Source of the DNA: Calidihabitans tengchongensis
GTDB taxonomy: Bacteria > Sysuimicrobiota > Sysuimicrobiia > Sysuimicrobiales > Kaftiobacteriaceae
DNA: 64,000 nucleotides
Direction: 5' to 3'
NCBI GenBank assembly: GCA_031459615.1
Contig: JAVKIE010000013.1
Coordinates: 3,824 to 67,823 of the forward strand
The position numbers and the translations under genes were made by a program. Shown in pieces: positions 49,520 through 58,134 of the stretch (positions are counted from its first letter, which is position 1; every line of letters begins with the position of its first letter). The notes under the pieces are model-generated. The model ran no database searches. It was not told where the DNA came from and saw only the letters and a list, made by a program, of their open reading frames with translations.

Positions 49520-49561
49520 ACGTATGAGTGTTCTCCGGACTAGGCCGGGCGCCTGCGCGTC

Positions 49562-49591
49562 TTGTGGGAGGGCGGAGAGCCGCCATATAAT
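49562..49591 (+). promoter_or_regulatory. Promoter of the tRNA genes
   Basis: TTGTGG (49562-49567), an 18-bp spacer and a perfect TATAAT (49586-49591) end 11 bp before tRNA-Tyr. The spacer contains GGCGG/CCGCC arms. Best housekeeping-type promoter seen in the window. Confidence 0.7.
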
Positions 49592-49602
49592 GCTAGTCGG
49601 TC

Positions 49603-49689
49603 GGGCGGGTACCGAAGCGGCCAAACGGGGCTGACTGTAGATCAGCTGGCGGAATGCCTTCGGAGGTTCGAATCCTTCCCCGCCCACCA
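49603..49689 (+). tRNA. tRNA-Tyr (anticodon GTA), CCA encoded
   Basis: Acceptor arms GGGCGGG and CCCGCCC (49603-49609, 49679-49685), discriminator A, encoded CCA at 49687-49689. Anticodon stem GCTGA/TCAGC with loop CTGTAGA gives GTA at 49637-49639. Long class II variable arm, and T loop GGTTCGAATCC, as expected for bacterial tRNA-Tyr. Confidence 0.95.
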
Positions 49690-49818
49690 CGGTGGAGGGA
49701 AAAGGGAAACGGTGGAGGGAAAAGGGAAGAAGGACGAGGGAAGAAGGAAGAGGGAAAGTGCCAGCCAGGAGAGTGGTTGTCCCCTTTTCCCTCTTCCCTT
49801 TTCCTTCTTCCCTCGAGC
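49690..49818. repeat. Polypurine/polypyrimidine inverted repeat between tRNA genes
   Basis: About 65 bases of G and A (two GGTGGAGGGAAAAGGGAA units, then GAGGGAAGAAGGAAGAGGG) are followed by a T/C-rich arm ending in CTTTTCCTTCTTCCCTC. The last purine block pairs with the pyrimidine arm over about 21 bp with few mismatches. It could fold into a hairpin in the tRNA precursor or form triplex DNA. Confidence 0.6.
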
Positions 49819-49892
49819 GCGGGGATAGCTCAATGGTAGAGCTCCGGCCTTCCAAGCCGGTGATGCGGGTTCGATTCCCGTTCCCCGCTCCA
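49819..49892 (+). tRNA. tRNA-Gly (anticodon TCC), CCA encoded
   Basis: Acceptor arms GCGGGGA and TCCCCGC (49819-49825, 49882-49888), discriminator T, CCA at 49890-49892. Anticodon stem CCGGC/GCCGG with loop CTTCCAA gives TCC at 49851-49853; T arm GGGTTCGATTCCC. Same strand as tRNA-Tyr and probably cotranscribed. Confidence 0.95.
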
Positions 49893-49969
49893 CGGTCCGC
49901 TGCCGCGGCCGCTCCCGTCACCTGTTCGTGACCACGCGGCGGTACGGATCTGTCGTGGGTGACCTTCTC

Positions 49970-50524
49970 GTGAGGCGGGTCATCGCAGCCCTCCTGGTCG
50001 GCGGTGTCCTGCTGGGGCCGGGGCCGCTGTCGGCCCAGGAGCCCATCCGGGTGGCGGTGGTCGAGTTTGCCGACGACAGCGTGGACGGCTTCCGCATCGG
50101 CGCCTCCCGCATGCACGCCGAGTTTGCCGAGCTGCTGGCCCGCTCCGGGGGCGGCCGACTGCAGGTGGTGCCCGTGGCCCAGGTCGAGTCGGCGCTGCGG
50201 GCGCGGGGGGTGGGGCCGGAGGATCTCTCCCGGCCGTTTGGGGGATCCGCGCTGGCCGCTGCGGTGGGAGCCCGGTGGCTGGTGAGGGGACGGTGGACGG
50301 TCCTGGAGGTGGACCGCCCCGAGGTGCCGCCGGTCCCCGACGACCTGATCCGTCCCGTGCTGGTGCACGCCGCCCTGGAAGTCCAGGTTCTGGACGTGAC
50401 CGAGCGGCGCCTGGTGATGCGGGACCTGGTGTCCACCACCACCGTGGCGACAGGGATCCACAGCCTGCGGGACGCGGCGCGCGAAGTGCTACGCCGGGCC
50501 GCGGCCCGGGTCGCCGGCCTGTAG
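49970..50524 (+). CDS. Secreted CsgG/FlgO-like protein
   Basis: About 184 residues from the GTG at 49970, giving a good signal peptide (MRRVIAALLVGGVLLGPG, cleavage near LSAQE). The mature part starts IRVAVVEFADDSVDG, then FAELLARSGGGRLQVVPVAQVESALR and ALAAAVGARWLVRGRWTVLE: the order of strand, helix and strand seen in CsgG/FlgO/LpoB-like outer-envelope proteins. No lipobox. Upstream in-frame GTGs (49928, 49955) are possible starts. Function not known. Confidence 0.65.
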   Translation: MRRVIAALLVGGVLLGPGPLSAQEPIRVAVVEFADDSVDGFRIGASRMHAEFAELLARSGGGRLQVVPVAQVESALRARGVGPEDLSRPFGGSALAAAVGARWLVRGRWTVLEVDRPEVPPVPDDLIRPVLVHAALEVQVLDVTERRLVMRDLVSTTTVATGIHSLRDAAREVLRRAAARVAGL

Positions 50525-50604
50525 GCGGGCACCCGCGGGAGCGCAGTCCTGGCCGCGAGGGGAGCGCCGGCCGCATCCGCCGGCGCGCCGATCCCAGGAG
50601 TCCG

Positions 50605-51498
50605 GTGGCCGAGGTGAGAAGCCTACTTCCCGTGGCGGCGACCATCCTCGACGGCAGGGCTCTGGCCGCGCAGATCGAAGCCGAGGTGGCCGCCCAGGCG
50701 CAGGCGCTGACCTCCCGCTACGGGGTGTCTCCGGCCTTGGCGGCCATCCTGGTGGGCGACGACCCGGCCTCCCACCTGTACGTGCGGCGCAAGGCCGAAG
50801 CCTGCGGCCGCGCGGGGATGCGGTCGGAGACGTTCCACCTGCCGGCCGACGCCTCCCAGGAAGAGGTCCTGGCCCTCATCGACCAGCTCAACGCCCGGGC
50901 CGACATCCATGGCATCCTCCCCCAGCAGCCGATGCCCGCCCACATCGACCCCCGGGCGGTGTTCGACCGGATCCACCCCGCCAAGGACGTGGACGGGTTG
51001 GGACCGGCGAACATGGCGGCGCTGCTGGTGGGCCGGCCGCACCTGGTGCCCTGTACCCCGGCGGGGGTGATGCGGCTGCTGGCCCACGCGGGGATCGACC
51101 CGGCCGGCCGCGAGGCGGTGGTGGTGGGCCGCAGCATCATCGTGGGGCGCCCCATGGCCCTGCTGCTCCTCAACGCCCACGCCACCGTCACCTGGTGCCA
51201 CACCCGGACCCGGGACCTGGCCGCTCACACCCGGCGGGCCGACATCCTGGTGGTGGCCGCCGGCCGCCCCGGCCTGATCACGGGCCCCATGATCAAGCCG
51301 GGGGCGGTAGTGATCGACGTCGGGATTTCCCGGAAAGACGGCAAGCTGGTAGGGGATGTGGAGTTTGCCTCGGCCGTTGAGGTGGCCGGGTGGATCACCC
51401 CGGTGCCGGGCGGTGTCGGCCCCATGACCATCGCCATGCTGCTGCACAACACCGTGCGGGCGGCCGAGCAGCAGCTCCGGGCGGGCCGCATCGTCTGA
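50605..51498 (+). CDS. folD: FolD methylene-THF dehydrogenase/cyclohydrolase
   Basis: Bifunctional one-carbon enzyme, 297 residues. The catalytic Tyr/Lys pair is in HLYVRRKAEACG, the folate loop reads GILPQQPMPAHID (usually QLPLP), and the NADP site is VVVGRSIIVGRPMALLLL with PGGVGPMTIAMLL. GTG at 50605 follows AGGAG; an in-frame GTG at 50632 would give the more usual 288 residues. Next to folC in the direction of transcription. Confidence 0.93.
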   Translation: MAEVRSLLPVAATILDGRALAAQIEAEVAAQAQALTSRYGVSPALAAILVGDDPASHLYVRRKAEACGRAGMRSETFHLPADASQEEVLALIDQLNARADIHGILPQQPMPAHIDPRAVFDRIHPAKDVDGLGPANMAALLVGRPHLVPCTPAGVMRLLAHAGIDPAGREAVVVGRSIIVGRPMALLLLNAHATVTWCHTRTRDLAAHTRRADILVVAAGRPGLITGPMIKPGAVVIDVGISRKDGKLVGDVEFASAVEVAGWITPVPGGVGPMTIAMLLHNTVRAAEQQLRAGRIV

Positions 51499-51607
51499 GA
51501 ACCCGGGCGCGGGATCGCCCGCCGCGCGGCGTCGGGGCGCTCCCGAGAGCCCGGCGCCGACCGCGCGGGTGGGCGTCACCCGGCGGAAGAGCACCGCCGG
51601 AAAATTT

Positions 51608-51620
51608 GGGGTCAGACCCC
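51608..51620. repeat. GGGGTCAGACCCC palindromic repeat, copy 1
   Basis: Perfect 6-bp arms around a central A, preceded by AAAATTT. An identical core recurs 71 bp away. Such elements are common dispersed repeats in environmental bacteria; no transposase is nearby. Confidence 0.65.
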
Positions 51621-51678
51621 CACGATCGCAGGTTCCCGCAGAGGCGTGTCGCATGAATGGGGGACATCGCGGAATTTT

Positions 51679-51691
51679 GGGGTCAGACCCC
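51679..51691. repeat. GGGGTCAGACCCC palindromic repeat, copy 2
   Basis: Same core as copy 1, preceded by GAATTTT. The 58 bases between the copies contain no gene. The two together occupy the folD-folC gap. Confidence 0.65.
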
Positions 51692-51746
51692 TTCCTGTCG
51701 CAGAAGCGGGGGTAGGTCGCATCCGCACCGAAGATGGAGAGGCGCG

Positions 51747-53090
51747 GTGACATACGCTGAGGCTGTGGCGTACATCGACGGGCTGCTGGGCCGGCCGCGG
51801 CCGGCGGGCGGGCCCCCGACCGCCAAGATCCTCCGGACGGCGGACCTGCTCTCCCGCCTGGGGGATCCGCACCACCGCGTCCCGACGGTCCTGGTGGCCG
51901 GCACCAAAGGCAAGGGTTCCACGGCGGCCATGCTGGCTGCGATGATGCGCGCCTGCGGATCGCGGGTGGGCCTGTACACCAAGCCGCACCTGGTGGATTA
52001 CCGGGAGAGGATCCAGGTGGACGGCGAGATGATCGCCCCGGACGCGCTGGCCGCCCTGGTGGAGCGGGTGCGCCCCCACGTGGAGGCGATGGCCGCCCAT
52101 CCGCTGGGCCTGCCCACCTACTTTGAGGTCTCCGTGGCTCTGGCCTTCCTTCACTTCGCGGATGCGGGGGTGGACCTGGCGGTGGTGGAGGTCGGGCTGG
52201 GAGGGCGCCTGGACGCCACCAACGTCAGCGACCCCGTCCTGGCGGTCCTCACGCCGGTCAGCTACGACCACATGGAGGTGCTGGGGAGCACCCTGGACGC
52301 CATCGCCCGGGAGAAGGCCGGCATCGTCCGCCGCAACGGGGTGGTGGTGAGCGCTCCCCAGGCCCCCGAGCCTCTGGCCGCCATCATCGACGTGTGCACC
52401 CGCCACCGGGCCCGGCTGCGGCTGGTAGCCGAGGAGATGCGCTGGCAGGTCCTGGACAGCACCCCCTACCGCCAGACCGTCGCCCTGGCGGGTCCGGCCG
52501 CCGACTATGGCGCGATCCAGCTCCCCCTGGTGGGCGCCCACCAGGCCGCCAATTTGGCCACCGCGGTGGCCTCCGCCGAGGTCCTGTCCTGCCGGGGATA
52601 TCGGTTCGATCCGCAGGCGGCGGGCCCGGCCCTGGCGGCGCTGCGCTGGCCGGGACGGATCGAGGTCGTTGCCGAGCGTCCCTACGTGGTGGTGGACGTG
52701 GCCCACAACCCGGCGTCCCTCGCGGCGCTGCGGCAGACCCTGGAGGCCGTCTTTCCCGGCCGACGGGTCATCCTGGTCTACGGCATGGTGGCCACCCATG
52801 ACCACCGCATGTGCACCGGCCTGATCGCGCCCCTGGCGGCGGCCGCCGTGGTCACCGTCCCCCGGCATGTCCGGCCTCTGCCGGCGGAGGTCCTGGCCGC
52901 CGAGGTGGCCCGGTACGTCTCCCGGGTGGACGTGGTCCCCGACCGCCACGAGGCTGTCCGCCGGGCCCGGGACCTGGCCGGCCCGGAGGATGTGGTGGTG
53001 GTGACCGGGTCGTTCTTCCTGGTGGGAGACGCCCGCGCGGATCTGTTCCGGGAGGTCTCGCCTGCGGCGCGAAGTCCGGGACAGGCCTGA
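51747..53090 (+). CDS. folC: FolC folylpolyglutamate/dihydrofolate synthase
   Basis: 447 residues of the Mur-ligase-like FolC family. P-loop G52-T-K-G-K-G-S-T59, folate loop KPHLVDYRERIQVDG, metal-site VEVGLGGRLDATNV, SYDHMEVLGSTLDAIAREKA, and the central-domain end VDVAHNPASL. It adds glutamates to folate downstream of folD. GTG start after GGAGAGG; longer open frames begin inside the repeat region and are not believable. Confidence 0.93.
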   Translation: MTYAEAVAYIDGLLGRPRPAGGPPTAKILRTADLLSRLGDPHHRVPTVLVAGTKGKGSTAAMLAAMMRACGSRVGLYTKPHLVDYRERIQVDGEMIAPDALAALVERVRPHVEAMAAHPLGLPTYFEVSVALAFLHFADAGVDLAVVEVGLGGRLDATNVSDPVLAVLTPVSYDHMEVLGSTLDAIAREKAGIVRRNGVVVSAPQAPEPLAAIIDVCTRHRARLRLVAEEMRWQVLDSTPYRQTVALAGPAADYGAIQLPLVGAHQAANLATAVASAEVLSCRGYRFDPQAAGPALAALRWPGRIEVVAERPYVVVDVAHNPASLAALRQTLEAVFPGRRVILVYGMVATHDHRMCTGLIAPLAAAAVVTVPRHVRPLPAEVLAAEVARYVSRVDVVPDRHEAVRRARDLAGPEDVVVVTGSFFLVGDARADLFREVSPAARSPGQA

Positions 53091-53143
53091 TCGGTCAGGC
53101 CGCGGACGGGTACCTGTACACTGGAGAGGGAACGGGACCGCCT

Positions 53144-54790
53144 GTGTGGGTGGACGCGATCGTCGACGACATCCTGCGCACCCGCCCGGCCGACGCCTAC
53201 GTGGTTAACGACGCCAAGAGCCCGTCGGGGCCCATCCACGTCGGGTCGCTGCGGGGCGTGATCCTGCACGACTGCGTCGCCCGCGGCCTGCGGGACCGCG
53301 GCCGGTCGGTCCGCTTTCTGTACGGATTTGACGACTACGACCCCCTGGACGCGGTGCCCGCCGGCGCGCCTCCGGAGTGGGCCCGCCACCTGGGCCGGCC
53401 GCTGGCCGACGTGCCGTCTCCGGCCGGAGACGGCATCAGCTTCGCCCGCCACTACGGCCAGGCGTTTGCGGAGGTCTTCACCCGCCTGGGAGTCCATCCG
53501 GAGGTGTACTGGACCAGCGAGTGGTATCGCGCCGGGAAGTTCAACGACGCCATCCGGATCGCCCTGGACCGGGCCGACGACCTCATCCAGATCGACCGGG
53601 AGATCAGCGGGAGCAGCCGGGCCGAGCGCCACCCGGTGCAGGTCCTGTGCGAGCGCTGCGGCCGCATCGGCACCACCGTCGTCATCGGGTGGGACGGGCG
53701 GGAGGTCGCCTACGAGTGCCGGCCCGACAAGGTGGCGTGGGCGCAGGGGTGTGGCCACCGGGGGCGGCGGTCGCCCTTCGACGGCGGCAGCAAGCTGCAG
53801 TACAAGGTGGAGTGGGCCGCCAAGTGGTGGATCCTGCAGGTGTCCGTGGAGGGCGCCGGCAAGGACCACATGACCCGCGGCGGCAGCCACGACGTGGCCA
53901 GCGCCATCTGCGAGCGCATCTTCGGCTGCCGGCCCCCGTACCCGATCCCCTACGAGTGGTTCCTGGTGGGCGGCCGGAAGATGAGCAGCAGCAGGGGGGT
54001 GGGGATGCCCGCCCAGGAGCTGGTGAAGATCCTGCGCCCCGAGCTGGCGCGTTTCCTGATGGTGCGGCCCCACCACCGCCAGCAGATCAACTTCGACCCC
54101 GGCGGGGACACCATCCCGCGCCTGTACGACGAATACGACCGCGCCGCGGCCGCCTACTACCAGGAGGTGACGCCCCGCACTCCGGCGGAGGCGGACCTGC
54201 TGCGCGACCACGCCCGGACCTTCTACTACGCCCAGCCCGACCGCCCGCCCCCCCGGTGCTTCCGGATGCGGTTCAGCAAGGTGGCCTACCTGACCCAGAT
54301 GCCCACCGTGGACCTGATGGCGGCCGCCGAGGCCGACAAAGGCGCGCCCCTGACCGAGGCCGACCGGGAGGAACTGCGCCGCAGGGTGGAGGACGCGCGC
54401 CGGTGGCTGCAGACCTATGCCCCCGACCACTACCGCTTCCAGGTCCAGCCCACGCTGCCGGCGGTGGACCTGGACGCCTCCCAGCGGGAGTTCCTGGCCC
54501 GGCTGGCGGCGGCCATCGCCGAGCGGCCCCGGTGGTCCGGCGAGGACCTGCACGCCCGCATCCACGCCCTCAAGCAGGACCTGGGCCTGCCCGCCCCGCG
54601 GGCGTTTTCCGCGATCTACCTGGCGTTTCTGGGCAAACCCTCCGGCCCTCAGGCCGGGTGGCTCCTGGCGTCCCTGGACCGGGAATTCGTCCTGCGGCGG
54701 CTGGCGGAGGCATCCCGGCCGTCCTCGGCGGCGGGCGCGCCGTCGGCCGCCCGCCCCGACCCGCCCGGGGGGAGGTCCGCTCCGCCATGA
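53144..54790 (+). CDS. lysK: Class I lysyl-tRNA synthetase
   Basis: 548 residues of the class I type found mainly in archaea and in scattered bacteria. HIGH-like PSGPIHVGS (H32-S35) and KMSKS-like K279-M-S-S-S; YGFDDYDPLDAVP, a CERCGR zinc-like pair and GGSHDVASAICERIFG are typical. No class II LysRS is in the window, so this may be the only enzyme. GTG at 53144; the C-terminal 40 residues are Pro/Ala-rich and unconserved. Overlaps the next gene by 4 bp. Confidence 0.9.
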   Translation: MWVDAIVDDILRTRPADAYVVNDAKSPSGPIHVGSLRGVILHDCVARGLRDRGRSVRFLYGFDDYDPLDAVPAGAPPEWARHLGRPLADVPSPAGDGISFARHYGQAFAEVFTRLGVHPEVYWTSEWYRAGKFNDAIRIALDRADDLIQIDREISGSSRAERHPVQVLCERCGRIGTTVVIGWDGREVAYECRPDKVAWAQGCGHRGRRSPFDGGSKLQYKVEWAAKWWILQVSVEGAGKDHMTRGGSHDVASAICERIFGCRPPYPIPYEWFLVGGRKMSSSRGVGMPAQELVKILRPELARFLMVRPHHRQQINFDPGGDTIPRLYDEYDRAAAAYYQEVTPRTPAEADLLRDHARTFYYAQPDRPPPRCFRMRFSKVAYLTQMPTVDLMAAAEADKGAPLTEADREELRRRVEDARRWLQTYAPDHYRFQVQPTLPAVDLDASQREFLARLAAAIAERPRWSGEDLHARIHALKQDLGLPAPRAFSAIYLAFLGKPSGPQAGWLLASLDREFVLRRLAEASRPSSAAGAPSAARPDPPGGRSAPP

Positions 54791-55743
54791 CCGAGCACCC
54801 CGTCCACGTGCTGGTCTTTGCCCGGCTGGAGGCGCATCACCTGGAGCAGATCCGTGCGGTGGACCCCCGGGTGCGCGTGTCCACCGTCACCGACCGCACC
54901 GCGGGCCTGGAGCTGGCCGCCGACGCCGACGTCATGGTGGGGTGGGACATCCCCCGGGAGGTGGTGCAGAGGGCGAGCCGGCTGCGGTGGATCCACTCCA
55001 CCGCCGCCGGGGTGGACCAGCTGCTCCATCCGGAGGTGTGCGAGCGGGACATCGTCGTCACCAGCAGCAGCGGCATCCACCCGCCGCTGGTGGAGCACGT
55101 CTTCGCCTTCATGCTGGCCCTGTCCCGGCGGCTGCATGTGGCGGTCAGGCTGCAGCTGCAGAAGCGGTGGGACCGCCGGCGCATGGTGGGCGACGAGCTG
55201 GCGGGGCGGACGCTGGGCATCCTGGGCCTGGGCACCATCGGGCGGGAGATCGCCACCCGGGCGCGGGCATTCGACATGCGGGTGGTGGGAACCAAGCGCA
55301 CGCCGGCGCCGGTGCCGGGGGTGGAGCGGGTCCTCCCCCCCGAGGGGCTGCCGGAGGTCCTGCGGGAGGCGGACGTGGTGGTCGTCACCCTGCCCCTGAC
55401 CCCGCAGACCCGGGGCCTGCTGGGTGAGGCGGAGTTCCGCATGATGAAGCCCTCGGCCCTCTTCATCAACGTGGGCCGGGGCGCGGTGGTCCGCGAGGAC
55501 GCCCTGGTGCGGGCCCTGCGGGAGGGGTGGATCGCCGCGGCCGCGCTGGACGTCTTCGAGCACGAGCCCCTGCCGGCCGACAGCCCGTTGTACGATCTGG
55601 AGAATGTCATTCTCACCCCCCATGTGTCGGGGACATCGCCCCGGTACATGGACCGGGCAGTGCCCCTGTTCTGCGAGAACCTGCGCCGCTTCTTGACGGG
55701 ACAGCCGCTGCTGAACCTGGTAGATAAGGAACGGGGCTACTGA
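54787..55743 (+). CDS. D-isomer 2-hydroxyacid dehydrogenase
   Basis: 318 residues. NAD motif LGILGLGTIGREIA, catalytic Arg in INVGRGAVV, Glu in DVFEHEPLP and His in LTPHVSG are all present. A phosphoglycerate- or glyoxylate-reductase-like enzyme; the substrate is unclear. ATG coupled to the LysRS stop by ATGA overlap, which gives no clear functional link. Confidence 0.88.
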   Translation: MTEHPVHVLVFARLEAHHLEQIRAVDPRVRVSTVTDRTAGLELAADADVMVGWDIPREVVQRASRLRWIHSTAAGVDQLLHPEVCERDIVVTSSSGIHPPLVEHVFAFMLALSRRLHVAVRLQLQKRWDRRRMVGDELAGRTLGILGLGTIGREIATRARAFDMRVVGTKRTPAPVPGVERVLPPEGLPEVLREADVVVVTLPLTPQTRGLLGEAEFRMMKPSALFINVGRGAVVREDALVRALREGWIAAAALDVFEHEPLPADSPLYDLENVILTPHVSGTSPRYMDRAVPLFCENLRRFLTGQPLLNLVDKERGY

Positions 55744-55839
55744 AAGGCGAATGACAGGGAGTGGGCCCCTCGCCTCCCTCCGGGACCGACCGAGCCCGGC
55801 GGGCGCGGGGGACCGCAGGACGCCAGGGAGGGGTGGCGC

Positions 55840-57921
55840 GTGAAGCCGTATCCGCCGGACCGCATCCGCAACGTGGCCGTGGTCGGCCATGGGGGCACCG
55901 GAAAGACGTCGCTGGTGGAGGCCATGCTCTTCGTGGCCCGGGCCATCGACCGCCTGGGCCGGGTGGACGACGGCACCGCCACCACGGACTTCGACCCCGA
56001 AGAGCAGCGCCGCCGCCACACCATCAACGCCGCCCTGGCGCCGCTGGAGTGGCAGCAGTGCAAGGTCAACCTCATCGACGCTCCCGGCTACCCGGACTTC
56101 GTGGGCGAGGTGGTGGCCGCCCTGCGCGTGGCCGACGGCGCCCTGGTGGTGGTGGACGCCGTGGCGGGGGTGCAGGTGCAGACCGAGGTGGCCTGGCTGT
56201 ACGCCGACCGGGCGGGGGTCAGCCGGCTGGTGGTGGTCAACCGGCTGGACCGGGAGAACGCCAGCTTCGATCGGGCCGTGGACTCCCTGCGCCGGCGCTT
56301 TGGCTCCCGGGTGGCGCCGGTGCAGATTCCCATCGGCGCGGAGAGCGCGCTGTCGGGCGTGGTGGACCTGGTGGAGATGAAGGCATACACCTTCGCCACG
56401 GGGGCGGTGAGCGCGGGCGAGGTGCCTGCGGAACTGGCCGAAGCCGCCCGGGCGGCCCGGGAGAAGCTGATGGAGGCGGCCGCCGACGCCGACGACGCCC
56501 TGATGGAGCGCTACCTGGAGGCCGGCGAGCTCACCCAGGAGGAGCTGGTCCGGGGCCTGCACGCCGGCGTGCGGGCCGGCCGCGTGGTCCCGGTCCTGTG
56601 CGCGGCGGGGACGAAGCTGGTGGGCGTGCAGCCCCTGCTGGACGCGGTGGTGGCGCTGCTGCCGTCTCCCGCCGAGCGGGAGGTGGTCGGCACCGACCCC
56701 CGCACCCAGCAGCCGGTGCGCCTCGCGCCGGCCGCCGACGCGCCGCTGGCCGCGCTGGTGTTCAAGACGGTCGCCGACCCGTACGTGGGCCGGCTGTCTT
56801 ACTTCCGGGTGTACTCGGGGGTGCTGCGCTCGGACTCCCAGGTCTTCAACGCGACCCGCGGCAAGCCCGAGCGGGTCGGCCAGGTGTATTACCTGCGCGG
56901 CAAGCACCAGGAGTCTGCGGGGGAGGTGGGGCCGGGCGACCTGGGCGCGGTGGCCAAGCTGGCCGAGACGGCCACGGGCGACACCCTGTGCGGGCGCGAC
57001 CACCCGGTGGTGCTGCCGCCCGTCGAATTCCCCGAGCCGGCCATCGCCATGGCGGTGGAGCCCAAGAGCAAGGGCGACGAGGATAAACTGGGCACGGCGC
57101 TGGCGCGGCTGGCCGAGGAGGACCCGACGGTGCGCGTGCACCGGGACAGCGAGATGAAGCAGACGCTGATCATGGGGATGGGGGAGTCTCACCTGGAGAT
57201 CCTCGCCGACCGCCTGCGCCGCAAGTTCGGGGTGGACGTGACCCTGCGGCTGCCCCGGGTGCCCTACCGGGAGACGATCCGGGGCCGGGCGCGGGCCCAG
57301 GGGCGGTATGTGAAGCAGACCGGGGGCCGCGGCCAGTACGGGGTGTGCTTCCTGGAGATCGAGCCCCTGCCCCGGGGCAGCGGGTTCGAGTTCGTGGACA
57401 AGATCTTCGGCGGCGCCATCCCCAACCAGTTCATCCCGTCGGTGGAGAAGGGCGTGCGCAAGGCCCTGGAGGAGGGAGTGCTGGCCGGCTATCCCGTGGT
57501 GGACGTGCGGGTGACCCTGGTGGACGGCAAGTACCACGAGGTGGACAGTTCGGACATCGCCTTCCAAATCGCCGGCTCTCTGGCGTTCAAGGATGCCGCC
57601 ACCCAGGCGGGCCTGGTCCTGCTGGAACCGATCATGACCCTGGAGGTCCGCGTGCCCGAGGAACAGATGGGTGACGTGATCGGCGACCTCAACGCCAAGC
57701 GCGGGCGCATCCTGGGCATGGAGCCCCAGGGTGACGGGACCACGGTGGTGCGGGCCCAGGTCCCCCAGGCGGAGGTCCTGCGGTACGCCTCGGACCTGCG
57801 GTCCATGACCGGCGGCCGGGGGACGTTCACCATGACGTTCTCCCACTACGAGGAGGTGCCGCCCCACGTGGCCGAGCGGGTGATCGCCGAGGCCAGGCAG
57901 CAGCGCGCCGAGGCGCGCTGA
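55840..57921 (+). CDS. EF-G-like translation GTPase (EF-G2 type)
   Basis: 693 residues with all five EF-G domains. G1 is G16-HGGTGKT23; G2 is RRHTINAAL rather than RGITI; G3 reads D80-A-P-G-Y84-P-D instead of DTPGH, so the His needed for GTP hydrolysis in canonical EF-G is Tyr; G4 is N134-R-L-D137. These changes mark the FusA2/EF-G2 group, whose role is less clear than that of FusA and may lie in recycling or stress. Not next to ribosomal protein genes, which agrees. GTG start after GGGAGGGG. Confidence 0.88.
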   Translation: MKPYPPDRIRNVAVVGHGGTGKTSLVEAMLFVARAIDRLGRVDDGTATTDFDPEEQRRRHTINAALAPLEWQQCKVNLIDAPGYPDFVGEVVAALRVADGALVVVDAVAGVQVQTEVAWLYADRAGVSRLVVVNRLDRENASFDRAVDSLRRRFGSRVAPVQIPIGAESALSGVVDLVEMKAYTFATGAVSAGEVPAELAEAARAAREKLMEAAADADDALMERYLEAGELTQEELVRGLHAGVRAGRVVPVLCAAGTKLVGVQPLLDAVVALLPSPAEREVVGTDPRTQQPVRLAPAADAPLAALVFKTVADPYVGRLSYFRVYSGVLRSDSQVFNATRGKPERVGQVYYLRGKHQESAGEVGPGDLGAVAKLAETATGDTLCGRDHPVVLPPVEFPEPAIAMAVEPKSKGDEDKLGTALARLAEEDPTVRVHRDSEMKQTLIMGMGESHLEILADRLRRKFGVDVTLRLPRVPYRETIRGRARAQGRYVKQTGGRGQYGVCFLEIEPLPRGSGFEFVDKIFGGAIPNQFIPSVEKGVRKALEEGVLAGYPVVDVRVTLVDGKYHEVDSSDIAFQIAGSLAFKDAATQAGLVLLEPIMTLEVRVPEEQMGDVIGDLNAKRGRILGMEPQGDGTTVVRAQVPQAEVLRYASDLRSMTGGRGTFTMTFSHYEEVPPHVAERVIAEARQQRAEAR

Positions 57922-58082
57922 GGGCGCGGCGCGAGGGGGCGGGGGAGCGGGGCAACGCTGGGGCAGTGACCGGGGACGCGCGAAGCCCTCACGTCGGGCG
58001 GGAAGAGGGGGAAGGTCGGGGGCGTTCGGCAGGAGAGGACGGCGGCGGCAGGGAAGGGTAATCCACAGGCGTACAGGGCGGA

Positions 58083-58113
58083 GGGCCTTATCTCCCGCGA
58101 GATAGGCCCTTTT
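58083..58113 (+). terminator. Intrinsic terminator upstream of dnaG
   Basis: GGGCCTTATCTC pairs with GAGATAGGCCC (one bulged T) around loop CCGC and is followed by TTTT. Best intrinsic terminator on the plus strand. Lies 160 bp after the EF-G-like gene and 22 bp before the dnaG start, so it could also work as an attenuator for dnaG-rpoD. Confidence 0.75.
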
Positions 58114-58134
58114 GCATTGTCGCCGCGGAGGCTC

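Noticed and set aside
49690..49818. CRISPR-like array
   Set aside because: The repeated purine blocks have no constant repeat-spacer spacing and no cas genes are nearby.
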